The notes beneath the pieces were generated by a model. The model had not been told where the DNA came from, searched no databases, and saw only the letters and a list, made by a program, of their open reading frames with translations. The position numbers were made by a program, and so were the translations under genes. 64,000 bases of DNA from Phycomyces blakesleeanus NRRL 1555(-) (Eukaryota; Mucoromycota; Mucoromycetes; Mucorales; Phycomycetaceae): contig NW_017265171.1 of the NCBI RefSeq assembly GCF_001638985.1, positions 124,001-188,000 on the forward strand, written 5' to 3'. Of the stretch, positions 1 to 11,932 are shown one piece after another. Every line of letters starts with the position of its first letter. Position 1 is the stretch's first letter.

Positions 1-1923
1 TAGAATAATTTTATGGGATGACAGCATGAAGTATATTTACTAACCTTGGCTAATCCGGGTGGCCATTCTGAAGAGAATGCATCAGAATAAAATAAAATGC
101 GAGGGTCTATGACAATAAAAACAATTACTACTTTTTAGCTGTATATATAGTATTTTAAAGAGATTCTCTTACCAGAAAAACCGAGGGATATAAAAGTGCA
201 AGGGAGACAGAGCAAGTGTGTGCTTGTCTACGGCAGTGGAATAAATTAATTCTTTTGTTGTTTGTAAAGAAGTATTTTATTTTGCTAAAAAAAATGTATC
301 CGTCTTACCAGAAACACGCGTCAATATAATAAAAGTTGGAAAGAGAGAGAAAAGAGAGAATACAAGAGAAAATGAAATAAAAGCGAAAACAAAAGTAAAA
401 ACAGAGAGAAAAAAAAAAGAATAAAAAAGACAAAAGGACAAATAGTAATCTTACACGGACTTCATTTCCAGGATGGGGCCCTACCTAATTTATTGTGGCT
501 ACTTGTCCAGGCCAAATGTCTTTTCTCCAATCCTTCAGAGCAAAACGAAGTGTCCTGAAATTCTTAATTCATTTAAAAATTTAAAGCCTTCTTTTCTATT
601 GTATACTCATCTCATAAAAACTATTAGTCACTTGTATTGAAAAAAAAATTACTTTTCTTGAAGACAGCAAAAATACTACTCTGCTCATTGTAGATTAGCA
701 ATTAAAAATTATGATGTTATTAAGTACCTTTTAGGAATCACTTCAATATGAATCCTATCAATAAAAATATTTGTTTTTCTCAATGGAAAGAAGCATTTCT
801 GTCCAAGAACATTTCTCTTTAACAGTTAAAGGTTACAATATCGTGGCAATAGTAATTGCAAAGATGCAGAAGTTTGTAGCTGCAACTGGAAAGAGTAAAC
901 CAACTCGAGTGTACTTGAAATGTGCCATAAGGGAAGGGCACAACATTTCCTGTTAGGATATCACGTCTTGAAGTAGCACGTTAGATAATTATTTTATTAT
1001 TCTCTATATATCAGTTAATTCATTAAAGGTAGTATGAAACTTCAAGTATAGCATTACATATTTAAGAGGATAATTTTACACTTATCCAAAGCTATTGTCC
1101 TGCCTTGTATTAAAGTATCTTTATTATGATAAGAATGAATCCTTAGGGACCAGATATAACTATTTGATGCCGAACAGCAACTTAAAATTTGAGGTCCAGT
1201 AAAATCAAAACATTCTTTGCCACCAGAAAATGGTGTTTCCTAATATTAGCAACTGAGATACATTACTTTATTTTCACTAGTTATTCTCTAACTTTTAATA
1301 AAATTATTTTTAGAATATTGAAAGAAGTGGTTCTTTAACATTACAGTGAGGGGATAAATACATAGAATGGCATATACAACCTTAATTATTAGACTTCTTG
1401 GCTTTTTTTTTCACAGATTCTTTGATATATTTGGTGAGATTATTTTTATAATTTTGTGTGAAAGTAAGATTCAAATGTGTAAATGATTTATTTAAAGTTG
1501 ACGAATAATTCATGAAGATACAGTAGGGTCAGTTTTATATTCTCTTTGTCTAAAGTTGGACTCTTAATAATCTAAGAAGAAATTCAATTTGTTTCAACCT
1601 GAAGTTAAAATACTTTGTCTTTACAAGTTTGAAATGGAAAGAGCTGAAAAAGGATGCCTGAATTCCGAAGGGATAGACGTGACTGTCATGGGAACAATGC
1701 ATGGCATAATGAGAGGGGGTGGGAAGAAGAGAATAGGATTAAACGGTTGCACACTTTACACACACACACACACACACACACATACATTGATATATATATA
1801 AATCACACACACACACATCAAAGTACAAATAAATCAACTATTATTTTTCTCTGCTTCTTTCTTTTCTTTTCCTTTACTCTTTCTTATTAATAATTACACA
1901 CCAGAATAATACTTTTAATAAGA
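1..1923. other. left-edge intergenic DNA with exon-like scraps
   Basis: No gene can be assembled here. On the minus strand, roughly 40-110 and 480-575, there are short open stretches with protein-like composition. One ends in a donor-like GTTAGT near 48 and reads SDAFSSEWPPGLAK in one frame. Two similar GTAAGA donor-like sites lie near 165-175 and 303-310. These could be 3' exons of a minus-strand gene running off the left edge, or relics. The rest is AT-rich. A (CA)n microsatellite lies at about 1758-1782, just upstream of the C9orf72-like gene. Confidence 0.3.
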
Positions 1924-4009
1924 ATGTCGCCAGCTTCGAGTGACTCATCGCCCACATTCAATCCAACTCTTCAACGTTCACGCATGACAAAATCAAAAGC
2001 AACTTCCTCAACTACTGCAATCCAACCACTAGAGATCACAACAACTGCTGTAGTGATGAGTGATGCCATGCGTAAGAATACAGATACATGTCCTGCAGAT
2101 CTTCTACCTTTACCAGGTACCGAAGAATGTACAAAAAAAGACGAGGGCGATCGTCATAGAGAAGGGTACGGCTGGAAACAGCCTGTGCATCACCACACAC
2201 ATCATCACTCCATAAAGTCACCCAATACTCACACTGGAGAACGTCTCAAGACAAGAAGCCATCCTATCGTCAACCTCCCAACCTCTCCAAATATATCCCC
2301 TTTAAATTGTAGTAGAGTTGTCACACCTCTTACAAGTAATACCGAACCTGTGTTCAGTGTACTTCCTCCGCCTGCACTAAAAACAACTTCTGATGCCATG
2401 ACAGCACTTCAGGATGCAGCCAAAGGTTAGAAATATAGTTATGCAAAAAAAAAACATAGACACACAACAGCAACCACAGCAACAATATTTGGGGGGTTTT
2501 TTTTGTTTTGTTTTGTTTTTCTGTTTTCACTCAATTACCAAGGTTTGTTTTAGCTACGAAAAAGAAAAAGATTACCATTCCGTTTACGAACACATCCAAT
2601 AGTCTGGCCGAGCTATTTGAATCTTCATTTTTCTCAGCTGTCTTGTTGGTCCAATGGTCCAATGTGGTCGGGCCCAAAACCGAAAAGGTTTGGTCAGCCG
2701 AGGAAATGGACGAAAGACTAGAAAAGACGATCGGACGGCAGATATTAAATGGAGAGATGGGCAGAAACTTGAATCAAGATGAAGTCGAGGCTAAGTGGGT
2801 TGTTCTTCATCGACAGGCCATTGTCTGTACTGGGTTTTTGTACAATGATCAAATAGTTGGATCATTGTGTGGGCTTGTTTTGGTGGTTCCGACAAGATAT
2901 CTACGTAACTTCTCCCAATATTTTGGTGTATTACAAGAGCGGGTGCCTATTGAACTTGTAAAACCGCTAGTTCAGTTAAGAAAGGCTTATAAACGACACC
3001 CTGGAATGGTAGGCAGACATATGCTTAAATATTATAATACCAAATAGATTTTAGCTCACCAACACATCATACCGGTAGACTTGGGCAACAGCATTAGACT
3101 ATTTCACATGGCGTCGGCTGATTCCATTTGTACGGTCTATTATGAACCTTGAATCAGTTTCTTTACCGACAGAATGCATAAAGGTAAATTTTTAGTAAAA
3201 ATGACAACTTGGTAAATAAGTTATGCTTAAATACATAGTATGGTATAGATTAGCCACACAATACTTAATAACGAGTCTCGTCAAATGCTCGATTCCCCAT
3301 TTATTGCAAAGTAAATAAAGGTATTTATATATTGGATGGTAATTAACTAACACATGATATTTTATTAGAGTCATTACTTCACATCTGCAAACAGGCGGAT
3401 CAACAGTGCTGATAGGAAACACTCTGACTACAATGAACATGGTAAATAATAGGCCAATATGCATTAATATAATGACATGAATTTACTGATAATCATATCA
3501 ATTCATGATATTATATATACCCACGTACATCAGGTCATAAATACTCTTGCTCTATTCTTGTCATCCGAGGAAAGAAGCCGATCAAGTCATGCTCGTAAAA
3601 ACCATCCTTATATGGCAGATCTGTATCTTCAAGGTCTATTGATAGAGGTACTCATTTTTAAATATATATATATACATCTTTAAACTCTTAATCCACCAGA
3701 ACAAAAACAAAGAAAATGGAAGAAAGAAATAGATCTTGTATCTGAAACTATAACTTCAAAGGACATGGAAGATACCAATACAAAATTAGAAACCAAAGTC
3801 CTTCAATCATCCCTGCCAACCACTCTCGTAGACATGACCCGCCTAGTTGTAAAGCAGACTCCAATGTTTCCCTCGTACAATCAACATCAGAATCAATACT
3901 TGGCTTATATAAACTCCAAGCTTGATGAGGAATTATGTATATTTGCTTCCGGCCAAACCCGCTCAAGTGCTCCCAGTGCAGATTCAGGTTGGAAGTAAGG
4001 TCTATATAA

Positions 4010-4045
<36 letters not shown>

Positions 4046-4573
4046 CAATAAGTTGTAAAGATAACGATAACAAAAAAAAACAAAGATCTATCGGCGCTTA
4101 ACTTTTTGTATTCCTTTGTCATCTTATAGGCGACACAATATATTTAATCGTACAGAAGCAATAGCACCTTTAGTGCAGACATTGCTTGACGAGACACGGA
4201 AGGTACCTACTCGAATGCGAGAGGCATATATCCAACAATGGCGCCACCTGCTTATTCGGAAAGCATTAGCGCTTATAAAATGGGTAGAAGAAGAAGCGTA
4301 AGTATATATATATGACAGATATTCTGTAAAAAGGCGTGTGTATATTGAATTACTTATTTTGATTATTTATATTCTTAAAGGCGTTGTTTTCCTTTGGCCC
4401 AGTCAAATTCTGGTGGATCAAGCGATGCACCGGTGACTAAGGATATTGTAACTCATTTAATGGATGCTTTAGAATTAAACAACTGGACGGATTTCTCTAT
4501 CATATTAACGCAAGCCGAGAAATTGAAGAAAGGAATGGTCATGTTCTTGAGTACTTATTCAAAACGACTCTAG
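1924..4573 (+). CDS. C9orf72: C9orf72 homologue (longin/DENN-type protein)
   Basis: Modelled exons are 1924-2425, 2554-3008, 3079-3183, 3249-3310, 3369-3441, 3534-3647, ~3723-3994, 4130-4297 and 4381-4573. They give about 647 residues, against 481 in human C9orf72. Residues 1-167 are a Ser/Thr/Pro-rich extension absent from the human protein. Residue ~193 onward is colinear with C9orf72: FFSAVLLVQWSNVVGPK matches the longin start, followed by QILNGEMGRN, LIPFVRSIMNLESVSLPTE, ITSHLQTGGSTVLIG, NTLALFLSSEERSRSS, LYLQGLLIE, LPTTLVDM and RKALALIKWVEEEA. In animals C9orf72 pairs with SMCR8 and WDR41 to control Rab/Arf GTPases and autophagy; that role here is inference. The colinearity over nine exons makes a chance match unlikely. 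The weakest point is the acceptor of exon 7 (3699, 3712 or 3722). The start is the first ATG of the long open exon 1. Confidence 0.88.
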
Positions 4574-4995
4574 CTACTTTTACAAGTCTCTTTTTATATA
4601 TATATAAATATATATGTACATACTTTTCTCTCATATATCTATATATTCATGGTCTATTCTTTAAAGAAACCAATTGGTAAAGAGGGAACTTTGAAATGAT
4701 TCTTTTTTCTTTTCTACTTTGATTTTGGTCTAGGTTGTCTTTCATAATCCTTCAACATTAAAAACTAATAATACTTTTGAACCCTTTTTTTTGTCAAAGA
4801 GAAAATATATATTGTCTTACTTGGTTTAATATTAATAAGATCTATTAGATAATCATAGATATACATATATGGAAATACATACATATTAAAAAGAGAGAGA
4901 GAGAGGGTGGAAAATCTGGACAAAGATAACAGCAGAAAAAAAAAGATGGCCGATTGATATAATATGTGCCTGAATAAGTAAAAACCTTAGATAAC
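4574..4995. other. convergent 3' intergenic spacer
   Basis: An AT-rich spacer between the convergent 3' ends of the C9orf72-like gene and VTC4. It has several AATAAA-like and TATATA stretches but no open reading frame with protein-like content. Confidence 0.6.
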
Positions 4996-7257
4996 TTATG
5001 GTGTAACCTGTGTAGGTGTGACAGAAGCAGCCAAGAGAGGTGCTCTGAGGTAAAAGTTTACTCCAAGTGCAGTAATCATCAAGACACAAAGAACTACAGG
5101 CCCGTAGATGTCATCATATCTCAGGCTGGTATTTCCTGTTCTCATCTGCCATGCTCTTAACTGGAATCTAACAAGAGCATATCTAAAGAAATAAACAAAA
5201 ATAAAGCCATCGAAAATTAAAATTTTCATTTTCATTTTCATTTTCATTTTCATTTTCATTTACAATGCCAGCCATAGTGTTACTTACATAGACATAAAAG
5301 AAGAGATAATGATAAAGAAAGCTCCGATGATACGAGAGACCGAATCTCCGTAGTTTAAGAGATTGAGCGACACTGTGAGAAGCAAGGCACAGAACTGCAA
5401 CCATGAAATGAATGTGCGCTCGTTTGCAAAGAATGCTTTTGGGTCAATCTTCTTCAGAGGTGCGCGTCGTTGAACAGCAATAGGTAAGATCCCTACAGGT
5501 TGGCCGCTCTTGTCTCGACTCGAAGTTTGTTTCTTGTCAAAGTTTGGTAGACTGCCGCTCCAGAATCTTGTAAACGCATCCCGTTTATCCTTTGGTGCCT
5601 CGGATAGGTTATAGAATGCATGCTCAGGTTGATCATTTGTTAATTGAATGGAAACATGAGGTGCTGATCTGGACACTGTAAGCGGAAGAACTTGTTGATA
5701 ATTGACGTCCACTATAGAGCGCCGGTGACGACCATTAAAGAGTGGCTTGAAGCTCATAGAACGCGATAGCCCAACGTCGGCAACAGGTGTTTTGCGAATA
5801 TCGATATTGAGTTCGCTCAGCCACCATGGCACTACAGGTACTCTGTCCTTGAATAGTTGTGATGCACCGTGGAGATATTTAGAGAAACGAGGGACTTCGT
5901 GTACAAGATGACTAGTGACCAGCTCAGTTAGCCAAGCAGGGGTTTCCTGTCCAAGATGACTTTGAATCTTTGTCTCAAGAATAGCATATGGGAATCTAAG
6001 AATGTCAGAATCTTTCACATTGCGAAAGGGATATTGGATGCCAACATCACCACGTCTCCACATATCTCCTTCAGGCTGCTGTCTCCGGACTCCATCCAAA
6101 CCATCTTCCCGTACAAATGTCATGTTATTATCCAGACTAACTCGAACTCTCTGATCACCTGGAAGCTGAAAAGCAGTTCGGTTATAGAATACCCGACACA
6201 TTGGTTGTAGTTGACGGTTCCGTAAAGAATCCTGGACTCCCTTTGCCACAAAGTGATTTTCTTCAATTTTGGCTTCATCCATCTTTCCCTTTAAGCGCAA
6301 GTCCGAAGCATATGTGTCGGCTGTGTAACTTCCTGTCATATACGCATCGATGTATTTCTCATCAAGTCTGAATCGATCCTTAACAGAATGGCCATTAAGC
6401 CAGGGCGCATGGTGTGTTTTGCGCTCCACATACACACTATTATTGTCTTTATCTGTGCTATCTCCATACCAGCGAAATCGGATAGCCTCAGCGCCCTCGA
6501 TCCGTTCCAGTCGTTCAGAATACAAATCAAATGATGCGTTGTCAAAATATACACTCGAGATGGCCGCATCTCCGTCTTCGTAGGTCTTTTTTTGATTGAA
6601 TACATGTACAGGAAGATGCATCATAATAATTGACTTGACTTCTGTAATATAATCCGGATGGATCCAGTACTTTGCCGTCTCGCGCTCAAAGGCTGTTTGA
6701 TCTCCTCCTTGACTATAAGCATTTGTGGCCCGAGGCTGGCCTCGAAGACGACAGAGATCGTGGATATTAGATATTCGAACAATAAGGGCATCAAATCTTT
6801 GCTGGTCAAGTGGCCAAGTCTCGAGCATTTGGCCGTAGAATCTGGAACGAAGATCCAATTTGGTCCAACGATCATGTTTCTTTACAATCTTTTCGAATCC
6901 AGTATAATTGAGCTGATGGAATTTTGATAAATCATTGACGGCAAATAAGATCTCTGCTAACTCGTCAGCCGCAAGTTCATAGGACTGGGTATTGATCTTT
7001 TCAGACTTCATTAGTTCCTGGATCGTGCATTCACTTTGTTCTATACGTTTTTGGATGCCCTCCAATTTTTCATTAACAAAGTTAAAAACTTTGATGAGCT
7101 CGCGCTGGAGAAATTCTACAAATTCACGTTCATCACGTTCACGCCATCCTTGCTCGAGTTGACGGCGTTTGAGTTCAACTTTTAGTTCATTGTATTGCAA
7201 GTAAGAATAGCGCCATGGTTCATGGATTTTTGCTGCGAGTTCTACACCAAATTTCAT
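4996..7257 (-). CDS. VTC4: Vacuolar transporter chaperone 4 (polyphosphate polymerase)
   Basis: Two exons, 7257-5288 and 5182-4996, give about 718 residues, close to yeast Vtc4 (721). The order is typical: an SPX domain (residues 1-~160, starting MKFGVELAAKIHEPWRY), a central polyphosphate-polymerase tunnel domain (~195-500), and a C-terminal DUF202 membrane region. Tunnel residues are visible: Arg260 and Arg262 in RFRWYG, Glu278/Lys280 in VERK, Arg370/Arg372 in RVRVS, and Glu428/Lys430 in ETK. The enzyme makes inorganic polyphosphate from ATP while moving it into the vacuole or acidocalcisome, and SPX senses inositol pyrophosphate. The second exon carries the last membrane segments (RFQLRAWQMRTGN onward). 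The single intron contains a TTTTCA hexamer array. Key residues are intact, so the protein is probably active. Confidence 0.95.
5222..5262. repeat. TTTTCA hexamer microsatellite in VTC4 intron
   Basis: About seven tandem TTTTCA units on the plus strand, lying wholly within the single VTC4 intron (5183-5287). Confidence 0.9.
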
Positions 7258-8576
7258 CGGTCGTTATTTGGTAATATATGAAGTTTTTCTTCTTTTAAAA
7301 GAAATGTAGTATATGTCTGTGTCGTCTTGTCAAACTTGTTGCCGTTACTGCTTTTTTTATATATATAAAAAAGAAAGCAAAATAAAATAAATAAAGAGGC
7401 AGAGAGAAGGCTCTGATTGTAAGAGTACGTCAGTGAGATCCCTGTGGTATGTATGCAGTCTGTGAATTTGACAGAATATCAATAAATTATATTTATTTAA
7501 TTCTTTAGTAATGGATAAGAGGAGAAGATACTTACATTTCAAAGGTATTATATCGATACAAGGTAAGAAATAGAAGCAAGTATTCTTCTTCTTCTTTGTT
7601 GTCTTTTTTTTTGTTTTCTCTTGGGTTACTTATATCGTTGGTAATATTACTTTTTTTTTTCTGTTAAGGCGGTTGATATAACACAAAAGAAGAAGAGTAA
7701 AGAGATGATAAGAGATATCGAATTGAAAGAACTTGCATATACGCATTTTCAAAATATAATAGCGAAGAACTAACTCACCAAATGTTTCCAATAGAACCAA
7801 ACTTCCGAGGATTAAATTTTACAAGTGTGAATATATATATATATATCTATGTACGTGTGTATGTATTTGGTCTTTCCATTCTCTCTGATCTAACTGGTTC
7901 AACTACTGTTGTTACTATTGTGATTAATATTATTATTCTACGTAAAAGTTAGAGGTCACTTGGCGTTATAGACATCGCAAATAGACAAAATAATATGCTT
8001 ATGGTGATCTTAATAGATAATGTTGCTGTTTGTTCTGCAAGTAAACAATAGTCTTGTTATTTTTAACTAATACTTATATCTATAGTTACGTTTTGTATTG
8101 TATTGTAGTAGGCCAAGTTCATATCATAAACATAAAGTAGTATACATTATGTATATATAAGGCTATAAACAAGATAATATAATATAATATAGCCCTAGGT
8201 AAAACACTTGGTCCTGAATAGAATGTGTTAAACTACGAATAACACCCGATTTTCCGAACCTCTCGTTAATCCACTTACACTCTCTATTTTAAAAACAATA
8301 GTTACTCTTATAGAAATAAAAGCGTTTCTTTGTAACCCAAGTGAAAATCATAAATATCCTTCTGTTGTGCTCAACATACGCAAAGCATCCAGTACTTTAC
8401 GTTGTATTATTTTATATAAATAAACGCACACGCGTATATAAAAGAACGGCAATGGAGAATGAACTAAAGGAAAATAATAATAATAATAATAATAATAATA
8501 GTAGTAGTAAGAAGTGGTAAAAAATAGGATTTCTCCCGACAAAAGGTGTTAGGAGAAAGGGGGGAGGAGGGGGGGA
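7258..8576. other. VTC4 upstream region / spacer
   Basis: AT-rich spacer of 1.3 kb holding the VTC4 promoter (minus strand) and the 3' flank of the next minus-strand gene. There are short (TA)n tracts near 7831 and a (TAA)n microsatellite at about 8474-8500. No protein-like open frame was seen. Confidence 0.55.
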
Positions 8577-11500
8577 TTAATGGCAACGAAATGACTCCAT
8601 AACTTGATCCAGTTGTTCCTCAATCGACACCTCCTCTGTGTTGGTTCGTTTTGAAGCCATGATTTGAACCAGGTTATTCAATGTCATCTCCGGAGCATAG
8701 TAGATATCAGTAGTCGAATTGTCTTGTCTAGCAATTGTGGATACGTGTTCAGCATGTGAATCCTGTTTATAAGGTTGAGAAACTGGGTATCTTTGATTTG
8801 TAATCGTTCTATCAACCGACGCTGCCCGCCTCCGTGAGGATCTTCGAGGGAGAGGTGGTGGCAATGAAGACGACGACGACGACGTAGACGCAGATCCATG
8901 ATATGTAGAATGAACTGGTTCAGGCTCTGATGGACTATCGATAGGCTGTAATCCCATCAACGCCAGTACACGTTCCTCGACTTCTTCCTCTGTTTCTTCG
9001 TCTTCTTCCTCGACATATTCATAACTTTCTCCTTTTCCTGCTTCCATAGGATTCTTCGGCGCATAAAAACTCTTGCGATTGCCATGCTTTTGAACAATAC
9101 CCCAAACAACTGATCCGTCACTCATTTCACGCAATTCAAGGCCCTCAAGTGGAGGTTTGGATACATTAGCAGTAGGAGCGTCACTTGCAGCACCAGTAGC
9201 AGTAGCAGCACCAGTAGCAGTAGCAGATGGTTTAGATACATATCTTTTTGTAGACGGCTGACGTGTAATAACGGTGGCTTGACCATACTCGCCCTCACTT
9301 ATATCACTCCCAGCCATAGAAATGGGTTTCGACTGAGATGCCCCTGGAAGGTTCAGTTTGGGAAGTGGTGGGACAGGTGAGTCTCTAAGGATCTTCATAA
9401 AATTTGCCGAATCGGGTGGAACATAGATGATCGTCCGTCGGATTACTTTTGCTCTTTCTGAACTAGTTTCTTTTCCATCTCGGTCTTGCTTCATATTCAC
9501 AATCTTGGTGATTTTACGTGATACTGTCGCTTTTGACAGTAGATTCGACAAAAGCCGGGACCCCTTGGGTTCATGCAGGGGAGCTTTCTTCTCTGGTCCA
9601 AGTCCAAGTCCAAGATTTCCTTGCTTATACTCATCCAACACAGGCGCCCCATGTTTTGTAGCAACACTATGCTGAACGACAGCCATAGCAGCGCGTGACA
9701 TTGTGCTTTTGTCCCCAGGCTTTAAAAGTCTGCCATCATTACCGTGCATATTTTCTTCCTTTGTATCTCCCAAAGGACTACTGTGTCGATCAGCGCGGCG
9801 TAGGTTACCCGTGCTTCCCCAACTTCTCATCAATCCACGAATAGATGTTGTGGATTGAGATCTGCTACGAGTAGCCTGTCTTAAACTTCCAAACAAACCA
9901 AGTGAACGAGTTGGTTTGGGTTCCTTCGGAAGAGTTTCTGAAGCTGGTTCTTGACTACCTTGCTTTAGAGGTGAAGATATTGACATCGTTACAGATACTT
10001 GAGGAGGCGGCGCATTCATGTCAAGAAGCTCGCGGAAGCGCGTATTTCCAGATACACCTTTGCTATTGAGTAGTCGACGCAAACGAGGTATTTTTTGATC
10101 TTGGGTATGGTCTGCGAGCAGGGCGTTTTGGGAAGCTTGGTAAATATGGTCAGATACTTCTAGTTTTTCATCCATTGTAGATGTACCCAAGAGAGGGGAA
10201 GTATTGCACATTTCAGTCGGTGGAGGAGTGCTCTTATATTCAGGATTCTCCTTTGGAATTATGAGGTGAACCTGCGTAAGAGATGTAGGGGGTTGTGATT
10301 TATCTGGAGAAGTCACTATACAAAGATTAAAAGGATTAGTCTACAAAATAAAGCGTAAAACAACAAAGAAGAACATTCATTTTCCTTAGCCTAAACTAAC
10401 CTGGGGTCTCATGCATATCCTCGTCTTTCACTGTGGCCTCCTCTTTGCCCTTAATTTTTTCATTATCATCAATTATCTCAAGCTCTTCATTATCAGCAGA
10501 CTCTTCGATAACCTCGAGTGTATGGCTTTCATTATTGAACTCTCTGATAAGTTCAATTTCCTCCATATAATCAGATTCGTCAGTACCATCGTATTCCTCA
10601 TAGGCGTTAATGTCATCCATAATCATCATTTTCTCAGTGGCAGGTTTTCGTGGAATAATATTTAACTCTTCTGGTTCTTCCACATCTTCTACTTCTTCTG
10701 GTTCGTCTAAGCTGTCTTTAGGGCCTGTAGGCACAATTATTTCTTCTTTATTTATTATTGCCGGCTCTTTGGAACCCGATTTAATGTTCTCAAGTTCTTC
10801 CTCAAATTCGAGTTTTTTATTGTCTTTCAGCTCAACACTATTCATATTATTTCTTTCGGTCTTTGGGACTTCTGTAGGCACAGGGGACACCTTCTTTAGA
10901 CGTATTTTTTGTTGGGCCATAAGCTTGATAAATTCCATTTCGTCTTCTTCGGTCATAACAATATGACTCTGGCGTGGTTGCATAACTGAGAGTCGGTTTT
11001 CGTTGAGTTGTTGAGCAAAAGCAGATAGATCAAAGCGGCTCATAACCCTTGTGACACGTTCTATTCTCTGTTCCTCGTCTACCATCTCCTCTTCTGTTAA
11101 GGGTCCAAAATGTTCAAAGAAGAAATCACTTGATATCATCTCTGCGGGATCCATTTTGATTTCAGGAATCATTGGTGCGGCGGGTAGAATAGGAGGGCCT
11201 TCCATGTACGGATCCTCGGCAAGCATAGACTGTAATTAACAAGGATGTAGAGTTTGTTTGTTGTTTTTTTTTTTTGAAAAATAATAATAATAATAAATGA
11301 ATAAATGATATTCTTGACGGATTAAAGAGTCTATATATTTATGCTAACTTATGTATAAGCACATACCTCAACCCGAACCTTGGGCTTTCTAGGCTTTCTG
11401 GAAGCCATAGGTGTTCTTCGAAGACTATCGCTACGAGGTGGGACATGACCGTATGTCTTGTTTGATAATAATAATGATATTTAATATAGAGGCAAGGAAA

Positions 11501-11737
11501 AACAATAATAGTAAAGTGATTTTAAAGTCGTACAGCTTTATTGCATATACATAAATTCACATTACTTACAACATCTCTAGGTATATATAAAGGATCTATG
11601 TCATCAGAAGTCCAGAATGTGGTGTCTAGTCCGAGATGAGTATTTTGATGAACATGTTGCAAGTCGTCATGTGCCGATGCTGGCTCTATTTCTGTAGCAT
11701 TTTTTGTATGACTCGGAATTAAACGATCTTTAAGCAT
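8577..11737 (-). CDS. Large, mostly disordered protein of unknown function
   Basis: Four exons (11737-11570, 11456-11367, 11229-10401, 10315-8577) join in consistent phases to give about 941 residues. I do not recognise the family. The best ordered-looking parts are residues ~85-190 (EDPYMEGPPILP, SDFFFEHFGPLTEEEM, MSRFDLSAFAQQLNENRLS) and a short block near the end (MSDGSVVWGIVQKHGNRKSFYA). The middle has an acidic Glu/Asp-rich stretch, then a Ser/Pro/Lys-rich region with SRSRSQSTTS. The C-terminal third has EEEDEETEEEVEE and poly-Ser with PPPLPRR, a proline motif that could bind an SH3 domain. No membrane segment or catalytic motif is visible. The composition suggests a scaffold or polarity/signalling adaptor, but that is a guess. 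Confidence 0.7.
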
Positions 11738-11932
11738 GATGCTTTATAGATCGATCAAGAACAGTCAATTGGAATATAGTTCAAGGTAATGAATAAATAA
11801 AGAAATAATAATAATAAAAAAATGGGAAGAGAGAGAAAGTAGAATTCAATGAAAAAGAAAGGAAAGTTTGACGCGAGCAAGTTGCTTATATGGGACATCT
11901 GGTTTAATGTCATCGTTACACCAAATTAGCGC

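Noticed and set aside
3048..3078. Alternative acceptor at 3047 for the C9orf72-like gene
   Set aside because: It gives a short 39-nt intron and a frame that stops at 3160; the acceptor at 3078 restores LIPFVRSIMNLE, which aligns with the family.
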